Origin: Planctomycetota bacterium
GTDB lineage: Bacteria; Planctomycetota; Phycisphaerae; Phycisphaerales; SM1A02
DNA: 33,429 nt
Assembly: GCA_022562915.1 (NCBI GenBank)
Contig: JADFOJ010000039.1
Location: forward strand, 1-33,429
Reading direction: 5' to 3'
The stretch's first letter is position 1. The number at the start of each line of letters is the position of its first letter. The notes below the pieces were generated by a model. That model was not told the DNA's origin. It worked only from the letters and a program-made list of their open reading frames with translations, and searched no databases. The position numbers and the translations under genes were made by a program. Positions 1 through 8,271 of the stretch are shown here, piece after piece.

Positions 1-2
1 AG

Positions 3-1196
3 TCCCCCGGCTTCACGATCGTCGAGCTTGCGGTCGTGATTCTCGTGATCGTGATTCTCGTGACCACGGCTGTCCCGGTGGTCGCCGGCGCCGGCGGCAA
101 CGCGGGGGTGCAGCAGTCGATGACGAACCTCGTCGCGCAGAGCGCGGCGCACCTGCTGTACGCGGCGGACTGGAACGGGCGGCAGGTGACGCACAACCCC
201 GATGACCTGGGTGTTTACGGGGGCGATGTCGGGCTCTACAACCAGGCCCACGGATGTACGGGCGTCTTCGATCCGAACTGCCATCCGCCGATCATCGCCG
301 GCCTGGGACCGAACGGCAGCGGCTCCTGGGTGATCTGGGCTTTCTGGCCGTCGTCCGTCAACGCAGCCATGTTGCAGCCCATCAACTTCCCCGGCCCGCC
401 CAACGAGTCGGCCGGCTGCGATGGGTTCGGACACTTCCGGTTCCCGCAGACCAGGCCGATCCACGACTACCTCAACGGCCGGTACCAGGACCCGGTGTTC
501 TTCGCACCCAACGACACCTCGGTCGTTGGCCCCATCGAGGACTGCTTCGGCGACCCGGCCGAGTTCGTGCCGTTCCCGACCGAATGCAACCCGGCGTGGT
601 CGAGTTACGCCCGATCGCCGGCGGCGATTTTTCACCCCGACGTGATGCGCTCCAACGCCGCCGGCGGCTGGCAGTCGCCGGCGGAACTCGACCAGGCCTA
701 CGAGTCGCCGGGGTTCTTCCAGGCGACGTACCCGGACCTCAAGACGCACATCCTGGAGCACAGTTGGGTGCAGAACCCGCCAGGGCCGTGCAACCCGGCG
801 TTCTTCGGCTGCGTGCCGTTCTTCTTCAACCAGGGAATCGACTCGTCACCGGTGACGCTGTTCTACGACGGCCACGTTCGACTATTGCCCAACAGCGAGG
901 TGCTGTTCGCCGACTTCCAGGTGCTCGCCCAGACCAACCAGGTCGACGGCCTGTGGCACCGGGGAACGCCCTTCGGGGCCGGCGGGTACTTCATCGCCGA
1001 GGGCTTCGACGGCGCCCCGCTGAGCCACCACGTGCTCACCACGGACGGGATCCTGGGGCGCGACACGCTCGGCGAGACATCCCCGATGTCGTCGTCGGTC
1101 GTGTGGCGGCCGCGCCCGCACGCAGCCAACCGCCGCGCGATCGCCGCCCCGCGCGCGGCCGTCGCCCCGGTACCGTTCGCGCCGGCGGACGGCTGA
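3..1196 (+). CDS. Prepilin-like secreted/pseudopilin protein, 5' end outside window
   Basis: The frame is open from the first bases of the window and begins inside a type IV prepilin-like N-terminus: in-frame residues read GFTIVELAVVILVIVILV, i.e. the G|F-T-x-V-E prepilin peptidase site followed by one long hydrophobic helix. The true start therefore lies a few codons upstream of the window. The remaining ~370 residues are a Gly/Pro/Cys-rich exported domain. The C-terminal part contains LFYDGHVRLLP, like the 'DGSVR' motif of the planctomycete DUF1559 pseudopilins, and the protein ends in an Arg/Ala/Pro-rich tail. Known for the family: export and assembly by a type II secretion/type IV pilus machinery at the inner membrane. 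The exact role is unknown. Sure about the prepilin signal, moderately about DUF1559 kinship. Confidence 0.8.
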   Translation, partial: SPGFTIVELAVVILVIVILVTTAVPVVAGAGGNAGVQQSMTNLVAQSAAHLLYAADWNGRQVTHNPDDLGVYGGDVGLYNQAHGCTGVFDPNCHPPIIAGLGPNGSGSWVIWAFWPSSVNAAMLQPINFPGPPNESAGCDGFGHFRFPQTRPIHDYLNGRYQDPVFFAPNDTSVVGPIEDCFGDPAEFVPFPTECNPAWSSYARSPAAIFHPDVMRSNAAGGWQSPAELDQAYESPGFFQATYPDLKTHILEHSWVQNPPGPCNPAFFGCVPFFFNQGIDSSPVTLFYDGHVRLLPNSEVLFADFQVLAQTNQVDGLWHRGTPFGAGGYFIAEGFDGAPLSHHVLTTDGILGRDTLGETSPMSSSVVWRPRPHAANRRAIAAPRAAVAPVPFAPADG

Positions 1197-1201
1197 CCCG
1201 G

Positions 1202-1248
1202 CTGTTCCATGGATGCAGCGCCTGTTCCATAGACGCAGCGCCTGTTCC
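1202..1248. repeat. 20-bp tandem repeat, 2 copies plus partial third
   Basis: Two adjacent 20-bp units starting CTGTTCCAT and ending GCAGCGC occupy 1202-1221 and 1222-1241 and differ at two or three positions. A third unit begins at 1242 (CTGTTCC) and decays. It lies between the convergent prepilin-like and acyltransferase genes, next to a family A palindrome half. Confidence 0.75.
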
Positions 1249-1260
1249 CGCTGTCGCTCC

Positions 1261-1298
1261 GGGTGGCACGGGAGAGCTTGCTCTACCGTGTCTTCGGG
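1261..1298 (+). repeat. Family A palindromic repeat, isolated left half
   Basis: GGGTGGCACGG, then GAGCTTGCTC, then CCGTGTCTTCGGG match the left half of the family A palindrome seen complete at 14435-14512. No right arm is visible, so this is a degenerate or half copy. It ends two bases before the stop codon of the minus-strand acyltransferase, in keeping with the 3'-end location of all other copies in the window. Confidence 0.7.
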
Positions 1299-1300
1299 CG

Positions 1301-2056
1301 TCACGCCACCGCGAACGGGTCGCCGTTGCGCACCGGCGGGATCAGCGGCTCGTCGTTGACGGGCCAGCCGCTCGCCTCGGCGAGTCGCTCGCGCAGTGTG
1401 CGCGTGATGGCGGCCGGACCGGCACCCTTGTCGAACTCGATGATGTCAAGGAAGACGACCCTCGATCGGCTGCGGGTAAAGATCGCCTCGCCCATGCGCG
1501 GGCTCTCGGGCGTCCCGCTGACCCAGACCAGCAGAACCGGGGCGCGCGTCCTGGAGATGATCAGCCCGACGCCCTCGTGGAACGGTCGCAGTTCGCTTCG
1601 CGGTTGCACGATCGCGCCCTCCGGAAAGACGCCCAGGACGCCTCCATCCTTGACATGGCGTATCGCCTCGCGCACCGGCCCGGAGTCGCGGCCGTCGCGG
1701 GAGACGGCAATGACCGGGTTCCACCTCCAGAGCCACTGAAGGGCCGGGATCATCAGGTCCACGGCCATCATCCAGCGGATCTGGAAACGGCACGCGGCCT
1801 GGATGACCAGGCCATCGATCGGCCCGGTGTGGTTGGAGACCACTACGAGCCCGCCTGGGGCGTTCGTGGCCGGGACGTGTTCGCGGCCCGTGACGGTCGT
1901 CCGGTGCATGAGCCGGCAGTAGACGCGGTCCGCCAGCCATATAAACCCGATGACCGGACCGCCGCCGGGGGCGGTGCGGGACCACCGCACGAAGGCCATC
2001 CCCAGAAGCAGGAGACCCACGGCAGCGATGGCAAGGGTGTACGGCCAGGTGAGCAA
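1301..2056 (-). CDS. PlsC-like 1-acylglycerol-3-phosphate acyltransferase family protein
   Basis: A 251-aa protein with an N-terminal hydrophobic helix (residues about 5-20) and the lysophospholipid acyltransferase motifs: N-H-T-G-P-I-D (HX4D, His76 and Asp81) and F-P-E-G near residue 145. The family transfers an acyl chain from acyl-ACP or acyl-CoA to a lysophospholipid or related acceptor at the cytoplasmic membrane. Length and motif spacing fit the PlsC superfamily; the substrate cannot be told from sequence. The start is uncertain: the longest frame uses TTG at 2056, and an internal ATG at 1999 would remove most of the membrane helix, so the longer form is preferred. It is convergent with the prepilin-like gene and divergent from carB. 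Confidence 0.85.
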   Translation of the reverse strand: MLTWPYTLAIAAVGLLLLGMAFVRWSRTAPGGGPVIGFIWLADRVYCRLMHRTTVTGREHVPATNAPGGLVVVSNHTGPIDGLVIQAACRFQIRWMMAVDLMIPALQWLWRWNPVIAVSRDGRDSGPVREAIRHVKDGGVLGVFPEGAIVQPRSELRPFHEGVGLIISRTRAPVLLVWVSGTPESPRMGEAIFTRSRSRVVFLDIIEFDKGAGPAAITRTLRERLAEASGWPVNDEPLIPPVRNGDPFAVA

Positions 2057-2169
2057 GGTGTGTCTACCGTGCGGCGGCGATCGCGGCGTGTCAAACCGGA
2101 TCGTCGGATCAAACGACTTCGCAATTGAGCCGGGCCGTGCCGGTGGCTATTGTTGCCGGAGTTTGGGCC

Positions 2170-5100
2170 ATGCCCCGCCGCGATGACATCAATACGATCC
2201 TGATTCTCGGCTCCGGACCGATCATCATCGGGCAGGCCTGCGAATTTGACTATTCGGGCACACAGGCGTGCAAGGCCCTCCGCGACGATGGCTTCCGCGT
2301 CGTGCTGGTCAACTCCAACCCCGCCACCATCATGACCGACCCGGCCTTCTCGGACCGGACGTACATCGAGCCGGTCACGCCCGAGGCCGTCCGCAAGGTC
2401 CTCGCCCGCGAGGCGGACGCGGGCACGCCCATCGACTCGCTGCTGCCGACCCTCGGTGGGCAGACCGCACTGAACGTCGCGTGCAGCCTCTACGACGACG
2501 GGACCCTCGACCGGTTCGGGGTCCGCATGATCGGGGCGACGCGCGACGTCATCCATCGCGCCGAGAACCGTGAAGCGTTCAGGGAGATCATCGAGTCGAT
2601 CGGCCTGCGGCAGCCCAGGGCAATCACGATCTCGAACCTCGACGAGGCGGCCGAGTTCCTCGATGAGATCGGGCTGCCCGTGGTCATCCGGCCGGCGTTC
2701 ACGCTCGGCGGCATCGGCGGTGGCATCGCGTACAACCGCGAGGAGGTCAAGGACATCGTCCGCCGCGGTCTCGACGCGTCGATGATCGGCCAGGTGCAGA
2801 TCGATGAGTCGCTGCTGGGATGGAAGGAGTTCGAGCTGGAGGTGATCCGCGACCGGCTCGACAACTGCGTGGTGGTCTGCGGCATCGAGAACATCGACCC
2901 GATGGGCGTGCACACGGGCGACTCGATCACCGTCGCGCCGTGCATGACACTGCCGGACAAGGAATACCAGCAGATGCGCGACGCGGCCATCGCCATCATG
3001 CGGGCGATCGGCGTGGACACCGGCGGGTCCAACGTGCAGTTCGCGTTCGACCCGGCCAACGGCGACATGGTCGTCATCGAGATGAACCCGCGCGTGTCGC
3101 GCAGCTCCGCACTGGCTTCCAAGGCCACGGGCTTCCCGATCGCACGGGTCGCCGCCAAGCTCGCCGTGGGCTACACGCTCGACGAGCTGCGCAACGACAT
3201 CACCGGGACGACCTCGGCGTGTTTCGAGCCGTCGATCGACTATGTCGTGACGAAGATGCCCCGATGGACCTTCGAGAAGTTCCCCGAGGCCGACGAGACG
3301 CTCACCACCCAGATGAAGTCCGTCGGCGAGGCGATGTCGATCGGCCGCACCTTCAAGGAGAGCCTCCAGAAGGCGATCCGCTCGATGGAGGTGAAACGGT
3401 TCGGCTTCGGCCTCGACCGCAACGACCACTGGCTCATCGCCCGGCGCAGCGGCGGGGCGGACGCGGTCGCCGCCGACGGGTCCGCGGTCACCTGGCCGAT
3501 CCCCGAGGAGACGCTCGTCCGCAAGCTCAGCGTCCCCAGCCAGGGGCGGCTGTACTACATCCGGTACGCCTTGAAGATGGACTGGTCGATCGAGCGCATC
3601 GCCGCGCTGACGCACATCGATCCGTGGTTCCTCGACCAGTTCCGGCAGCTCGTGGAGTTCGAGACCGTGCTGTGCGGGTACGAGAAGCTGGAGGACGTCC
3701 CGCGCGAGGTCATGCTCCGTGCCAAGACCCTCGGCTACTCCGATCCGCAACTGGCGAACCTGTACCTGGGGACCATCTCCACCGAGACGATCCTGCAGGT
3801 GCGCCGCCGCCGCAAGAGCATGGGCATCGAGCCGGTGTACAAGCTGGTGGATACCTGCGCCGCGGAGTTCGAGGCGGTGACGCCGTATTACTACTCGACG
3901 TACGAGGCGGAGTTCAGCACGCAAGGCACCGAGGAGCGGATCACGGATGACGAGATCCGTGTCAGCGATCGGCCGAAGGTCATTATTCTCGGGGGGGGGC
4001 CGAACCGGATCGGGCAGGGCATAGAGTTCGACTATTGCTGTTGCCAGGCGGCCTACGCGTGCCGCGACATGGATCTCGAGTCGGTCATGATCAACTCCAA
4101 CCCGGAGACGGTCAGCACCGACTACGACACCTCCGACCTGCTGTTCTTCGAGCCGCTGACGCTGGAGGACACGCTGAACGTGATCGAGCGGCTCAATGGC
4201 GGCGGGGTCGACGTCCCCGGCCGCAACGGCTCCGTGATGGGGTGCATCGTTCAGTTCGGCGGCCAGACGCCGCTGAACCTCATCAGCGGCCTGGTCAAGG
4301 CCGGGGTACCCATCATCGGCACCGATCCGGACTCGATCGATCTGGCCGAGGACCGCGACCGCTTCAAGGCGCTGCTGGACGAACTGAACATGAACCAGCC
4401 GCCCAGCGGAATCGCCTGTTCGCTGGACGAGGCCGTCGAGGTGGCCCGCACCATCGGCTACCCCGTCCTGGTCCGGCCCAGCTACGTGCTGGGCGGGCGC
4501 GGGATGGAGACGTGCTACGACGAGCGTTCGCTCCGCCGCTACATGAAGACGGCCGTTGACGTCTCGGAGCTGGCCGACGCGCCGGTGCTCATCGATCGGT
4601 TCCTCTCCGACGCGATCGAGGTCGATGTCGACGTCATCGCGGATTTCAGCCCAGGCTCTACTGAACCCAACCCCGACGCCAGGGCGCTGATCTGCGGGGT
4701 GATGGAGCACATCGAGGAAGCGGGCGTGCACTCCGGCGACTCGACGTGCACGATCCCGCCGTACTCGCTGCCGCCATCGATCGTTGACCTGATCAAGGAC
4801 CACGCCCGCCGGCTGGCTCGGCGGCTGGCGGTGCGCGGCCTCATGAACGTGCAGATGGCGATCAAGGATGACACGGTCTACATCCTGGAGGTCAACCCGC
4901 GTGCGTCGCGGACGGTGCCGTTCGTCTCCAAGGCAAAGGGCCGGCCATGGGCCAGGACCGCGGCGCGGGTGATGATGGGCGCGTCGCTCGCCGAACTGGA
5001 CGCATGGGAGGTCCCCGACGCCGGGTTCTTCGCCGTCAAGGTCTCGGTCTTTCCCTTCGACCGGTTCCCCGGCGTGGACGTGATCCTGGGGCCCGAAATG

Positions 5101-5649
5101 CGCTCGACGGGCGAGGCAATGGGTATGGACCGTTCCCTGCCAGTGGCGCTGGCCAAGGCGCAGATGGGCGCGGGCATGACACTGCCCACCGAGGGCAACG
5201 TCTTCGTCTCCGTGCGCGACGCGGACAAGCCTGCCTGCGTGGACCTGGTCCGGTCGCTCGTCTCCATGGGGTTCACGGTCTTTGCGACCCAGGGCACGCA
5301 CGACCTGCTGCGGTCCTACAGCATCGGCACCCACCTGCTCCGAAAAATATCCGAGGGGGCCCGCCCCAACATCATCGACAAGATCGCCAGCAACGAGATC
5401 CAGTTGATCATCAATACGCCCACGCGAAAAGGCGCCCATACCGACGAAGGCAAGATCCGGGCCATGGCGGTGAGCCGCGGCGTGCCGATGATCACGACAG
5501 CCACCGGAGCCGGCGCGGTGGTCCAGGCGATCGCCGCACTGCGGGCCGGGCCGTGGGCCGTCGCGGCGGTGCAGGACTACGACGGAATCGACGCCGCGGC
5601 CGACGTCGTGGTCGTGGCGAGAGCGGGTGGCACGGTCGACGGAGCGTAG
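2170..5649 (+). CDS. carB: Carbamoyl-phosphate synthase large subunit
   Basis: A 1159-aa protein with the duplicated CarB architecture. The first ATP-grasp half (residues ~1-400) opens with [20 protein letters not shown] and contains GGQTALN and [17 protein letters not shown] helical oligomerisation segment follows. The second half repeats the signature ([43 protein letters not shown]). The C-terminus is an MGS-like regulatory domain ([12 protein letters not shown]). It makes carbamoyl phosphate from bicarbonate, ammonia and two ATP for arginine and pyrimidines, and needs CarA, which is not in the window. The ATG at 2170 places the [11 protein letters not shown] start typical of the family; the 15 codons upstream in frame are not needed. 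It is about 85 residues longer than E. coli CarB. The last codons (AGGTVDGA and stop) lie inside a family A palindrome, so the C-terminus looks repeat-derived. Confidence 0.97.
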   Translation: MPRRDDINTILILGSGPIIIGQACEFDYSGTQACKALRDDGFRVVLVNSNPATIMTDPAFSDRTYIEPVTPEAVRKVLAREADAGTPIDSLLPTLGGQTALNVACSLYDDGTLDRFGVRMIGATRDVIHRAENREAFREIIESIGLRQPRAITISNLDEAAEFLDEIGLPVVIRPAFTLGGIGGGIAYNREEVKDIVRRGLDASMIGQVQIDESLLGWKEFELEVIRDRLDNCVVVCGIENIDPMGVHTGDSITVAPCMTLPDKEYQQMRDAAIAIMRAIGVDTGGSNVQFAFDPANGDMVVIEMNPRVSRSSALASKATGFPIARVAAKLAVGYTLDELRNDITGTTSACFEPSIDYVVTKMPRWTFEKFPEADETLTTQMKSVGEAMSIGRTFKESLQKAIRSMEVKRFGFGLDRNDHWLIARRSGGADAVAADGSAVTWPIPEETLVRKLSVPSQGRLYYIRYALKMDWSIERIAALTHIDPWFLDQFRQLVEFETVLCGYEKLEDVPREVMLRAKTLGYSDPQLANLYLGTISTETILQVRRRRKSMGIEPVYKLVDTCAAEFEAVTPYYYSTYEAEFSTQGTEERITDDEIRVSDRPKVIILGGGPNRIGQGIEFDYCCCQAAYACRDMDLESVMINSNPETVSTDYDTSDLLFFEPLTLEDTLNVIERLNGGGVDVPGRNGSVMGCIVQFGGQTPLNLISGLVKAGVPIIGTDPDSIDLAEDRDRFKALLDELNMNQPPSGIACSLDEAVEVARTIGYPVLVRPSYVLGGRGMETCYDERSLRRYMKTAVDVSELADAPVLIDRFLSDAIEVDVDVIADFSPGSTEPNPDARALICGVMEHIEEAGVHSGDSTCTIPPYSLPPSIVDLIKDHARRLARRLAVRGLMNVQMAIKDDTVYILEVNPRASRTVPFVSKAKGRPWARTAARVMMGASLAELDAWEVPDAGFFAVKVSVFPFDRFPGVDVILGPEMRSTGEAMGMDRSLPVALAKAQMGAGMTLPTEGNVFVSVRDADKPACVDLVRSLVSMGFTVFATQGTHDLLRSYSIGTHLLRKISEGARPNIIDKIASNEIQLIINTPTRKGAHTDEGKIRAMAVSRGVPMITTATGAGAVVQAIAALRAGPWAVAAVQDYDGIDAAADVVVVARAGGTVDGA

Positions 5650-5727
5650 CGACGAGAGCCCGTGGAGTGACGCCAAGACACGGGCGAGCTCGTCCGCCTT
5701 TGGCGGACTCGCTCGACCGTGCCACCC
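5625..5727. repeat. Family A palindrome overlapping the carB 3' end
   Basis: Perfect 15-bp arms, GGGTGGCACGGTCGA at 5625-5639 and its reverse complement at 5713-5727. Inside are further complementary pieces: CCCGTG...CACGGG, and a TCCGCC-TTT-GGCGGA hairpin. The left arm is coding and includes the last residues of CarB; the carB TAG is at 5647-5649. The right arm ends 32 bp before nuoH. There is no clear T-run, so it is not an obvious intrinsic terminator. Confidence 0.9.
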
Positions 5728-5759
5728 AATAAATCCGTATCAGCTACACTCGGTGCCCG

Positions 5760-6947
5760 ATGCCCGCCTGGCTGCCATCCTGGGTCACGCCGCAGTTGAT
5801 GATGTCGATGCTCGTGATCTTCGTCGTGGTCAACTCGATCGCCGGCGGGGCGCTGTACCTGATCCTGCTCGAGCGGAGGGTGGCCGCGTGGATCCAGGAC
5901 CGCTGCGGACCCAACCGCGTGGGCCCCATGGGCCTGCTGCAGCCGATCGCCGACGCGATCAAGCTCCTGTTCAAGGAAGAGTACATTCCCAGGCGGGCCG
6001 ACCGCGTGCTGTTCCTGCTGGCGCCCGGTCTGACCGTGATCCCGGCGCTGATCAGCTTCGCGGTCATTCCCTGGGCCGGAACGCTCCAGATCGCGGGCGA
6101 GAGCGTCGCCGTGGCGGGGGCCACCGTCAACATCGGGATCATCTATCTCGTGGCGGTGACCTCGCTGGGGATTTACGGCGTGGTGCTCGGCGGTTGGGCG
6201 TCGAACAACAAGTACGCCTTCCTCGGAAGCCTGCGCGCGGCGGCCCAGATGGTCAGCTACGAGATCCCCATGGGGCTCAGCATCCTGGTCCTGATCCTGA
6301 CGGCCGCGACGGTGCACCCCGCCGAGATGGTCGCCCGGCAGCTCGAGGGGCAGTGGTTCCTCCTGCACCAGCCGCTGGCGGCGATCATTTTCTTCACCTG
6401 CATGCTCGCCGAGGCGAATCGCCTGCCGTTCGACCTCGCCGAGAGCGAGTCCGAGCTGGTCGGTGGCTGGCATACCGAGTATTCCTCCCTGAAATGGGCG
6501 TTCTTCTTCATGGGCGAGTACGGGCACATCCTCGTCGGCAGCGCGTTCTTCACGGTGATGTTCCTCGGTGGCTGGTCGATCAATCCCTTCACCGGCGATG
6601 ACCTTCCCGCGTCCGGCGGCCTGGTGATGATCCTGCTGCAGGTCGGCGTGGTCATGGGCAAGGTCCTGGCGCTGATCGGGCTGATCATGGCCCTGCGCTG
6701 GACGCTGCCTCGTTTCCGGTACGACCAGGTCATGCGGCTCGCCTGGGAGGGAATGATCCCCGCGTCCCTCTTCATGCTGCTGGTGACTTCCGTGTACGTG
6801 TACCTCGGCCTCTGCGCCGACGGCCTCATGTGGACCGGGTCCCTCGGCGTGATTTTCCTCATCTGGCTGGGCCGCCCGCTGGTTGCCCGCAAGACCGCGC
6901 CGAATCACCGGATACCCTTGGCGGGCAGCCGGTTCAGCCCGTCCTGA
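5760..6947 (+). CDS. nuoH: NADH-quinone oxidoreductase subunit H
   Basis: A 395-aa polytopic membrane protein of NuoH/ND1 type. Visible signatures are LLERRVAAWIQDRCGPNRVG near residue 40, GLLQPIADAIKLLFKE, a central loop EANRLPFDLAESESELVGG, and WHTEYSSLKWAFFFMGEY. About eight hydrophobic helices are evident. In complex I it forms the quinone-binding membrane-arm subunit contacting the peripheral arm. The other nuo genes are absent from the window, so it is an orphan or split locus here; in many bacteria nuoH sits inside a 14-gene operon. It starts 111 bp after carB with no strong Shine-Dalgarno. Its 3' end runs into a large nested palindrome. Confidence 0.95.
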   Translation: MPAWLPSWVTPQLMMSMLVIFVVVNSIAGGALYLILLERRVAAWIQDRCGPNRVGPMGLLQPIADAIKLLFKEEYIPRRADRVLFLLAPGLTVIPALISFAVIPWAGTLQIAGESVAVAGATVNIGIIYLVAVTSLGIYGVVLGGWASNNKYAFLGSLRAAAQMVSYEIPMGLSILVLILTAATVHPAEMVARQLEGQWFLLHQPLAAIIFFTCMLAEANRLPFDLAESESELVGGWHTEYSSLKWAFFFMGEYGHILVGSAFFTVMFLGGWSINPFTGDDLPASGGLVMILLQVGVVMGKVLALIGLIMALRWTLPRFRYDQVMRLAWEGMIPASLFMLLVTSVYVYLGLCADGLMWTGSLGVIFLIWLGRPLVARKTAPNHRIPLAGSRFSPS

Positions 6948-6968
6948 GCTCACTCTGAATCCGCGTCT

Positions 6969-7134
6969 GGGTGGCACGGTCGAGCTTGCTCGCCCGTGTC
7001 TTCGGACGTCGCCTCACGGCCGAGCGGGAGAAAATAGACCGGGACTAATTTCCGGGCTGCCGTTATCGCATGGCGATGGGTCACCGGCCGGAAATTAGTC
7101 CCGGTCTATTTTCTCCCGCTCGACCGTGCCACCC
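6969..7134. repeat. Nested palindrome: family B element inside a family A palindrome
   Basis: The outer family A arms are GGGTGGCACGGTCGAG (6969-6984) and its complement (7119-7134). Inside lies a family B element with perfect 34-bp arms at 7022-7055 and 7088-7121; the core is GAAAATAGACCGGGACTAAT. The 32-nt loop (7056-7087) contains a smaller hairpin ATCGC-ATG-GCGAT. The B right arm overlaps the A right arm by three bases. It lies between the convergent nuoH and arsS genes. Confidence 0.92.
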
Positions 7135-7144
7135 CTTGTATAGA

Positions 7145-7181
7145 CAGACGCCGAACGAGTCGGAGCTTCGGTCGGCGTCTG
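7145..7181 (-). terminator. Possible terminator hairpin downstream of arsS
   Basis: Perfect 10-bp inverted repeat CAGACGCCGA / TCGGCGTCTG around a 17-nt loop, 86 bp past the arsS stop on the minus strand. The following T-tract on that strand is weak (TCTGTCTAT). The sequence to 7266 holds nothing else recognisable. Confidence 0.4.
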
Positions 7182-7266
7182 CAAAGATGCGTGAGAAGTT
7201 GTCGCGCTGGTATTGAAGACACACCACCCGCGCAAAGTCAAGCGCTCAACGCCGACTGTGGATTCT

Positions 7267-8271
7267 CTACCGGATGATCGCGCCGCCGCAACTGCTTCCG
7301 CACCCGGCGGTGCAGCCGTAGCAGTGATCGTCGGTGGCAATTATGCGGTCGCCGAGGTCCGCGACCGTGACTTCCCAGAGGAACCTTGATCCCAGTCGCG
7401 GCGCTGGCAGGCCGATCGCCTGGTTGAAGTCGCAATCGTAGAGCCGGCCGTCGGGGCCGATGTTGATCTGGTGCCGGCACATCAACTGGTCGATCGTCTC
7501 GGGGTTGTACGCGTCGATGAGCGTCGTCATGTACCCCTCGAGCAGCCCGTCGCGCTCCAGTTGGTGACGCCAGCGCTTGATCGGCATGTTGGCGATCGTC
7601 CACAACTCGTTGAAGACGATCCCGAAACGGGCTTCGAGCTCGCGGTGATACTCGTCGGCGAGGGTCTCCTGGGCCGGGGGCAGGTGCGGTCCCACCGGGT
7701 TGTACACGAGGTTCAAACGAAGGTCGTGTTCGGTTCCGTACCCGACCTGGTTCAGCGCCCTGAGCCCTTCGACCGACGCGTCGTAGGCGCCTCGGCCGCG
7801 CTGGCGATCGACGTTCTCCTGCCGGTAGCAGGGCATCGACGCGACGACCTCGACGCCCTGGGCGGCGAGGAACGCGGGAATCCAGTCGTACCGTTCGCCC
7901 GTGCGAGCGTCGGCGTGGTGAATGATCGTCGGGTTGAACCGGTCGACGACGTGCAGCCCGTGGTCCCGGAAGGCCTCGACCATCCACCGGAAGTTGGGGT
8001 TCATCTCCGGGCTGCCCCCGGTGATGTCCACGGTCGCCAGGCCCGGCTGAGCAAGCGCCCACTCCACGACCAGCCGGGCGGTGGGCTCGTCCATGTTCTC
8101 GCCGGGACGGGTGCGGGCGGGCGAGGACTCCACGTGACAGTGGTTGCACGCGAGGTTGCAGACATAGCCGATGTTGATCTGCAGGGTGGTGATCGAGGAC
8201 GCCGAACGCAGCTCGGTCTCGAACCGGGCGCGGAAGCGGGTGCCGTCCAGGATGGGCAGGTCTAGCAGCAT
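7267..8271 (-). CDS. arsS: Arsenosugar biosynthesis radical SAM protein ArsS
   Basis: A 334-aa radical SAM protein. The [4Fe-4S] motif C-N-L-A-C-N-H-C is at Cys38, Cys42 and Cys45, followed by DITGGSPEMNPNF. The C-terminus has the family's Cys-rich tail (CYGCTAGCGSSCGG). In some relatives one of these C-terminal Cys positions is, as I recall, selenocysteine; here all are ordinary Cys codons. ArsS is proposed to transfer a deoxyadenosyl group to dimethylated arsenic, making the arsenosugar precursor. The chosen ATG (8271) overlaps the arsM stop by 10 bp (ATGCTGCTAG), implying translational coupling; longer in-frame starts lie inside arsM. No arsR-type regulator is adjacent. Confidence 0.9.
   Translation of the reverse strand: MLLDLPILDGTRFRARFETELRSASSITTLQINIGYVCNLACNHCHVESSPARTRPGENMDEPTARLVVEWALAQPGLATVDITGGSPEMNPNFRWMVEAFRDHGLHVVDRFNPTIIHHADARTGERYDWIPAFLAAQGVEVVASMPCYRQENVDRQRGRGAYDASVEGLRALNQVGYGTEHDLRLNLVYNPVGPHLPPAQETLADEYHRELEARFGIVFNELWTIANMPIKRWRHQLERDGLLEGYMTTLIDAYNPETIDQLMCRHQINIGPDGRLYDCDFNQAIGLPAPRLGSRFLWEVTVADLGDRIIATDDHCYGCTAGCGSSCGGAIIR

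Noticed and set aside
1843..5676. Very long open frame on the minus strand opposite carB (about 1277 codons)
   Set aside because: It is the antisense shadow of a clear, full-length carB; its translation is His/Asp/Arg-rich low-complexity sequence with no motif, as expected in GC-rich DNA.
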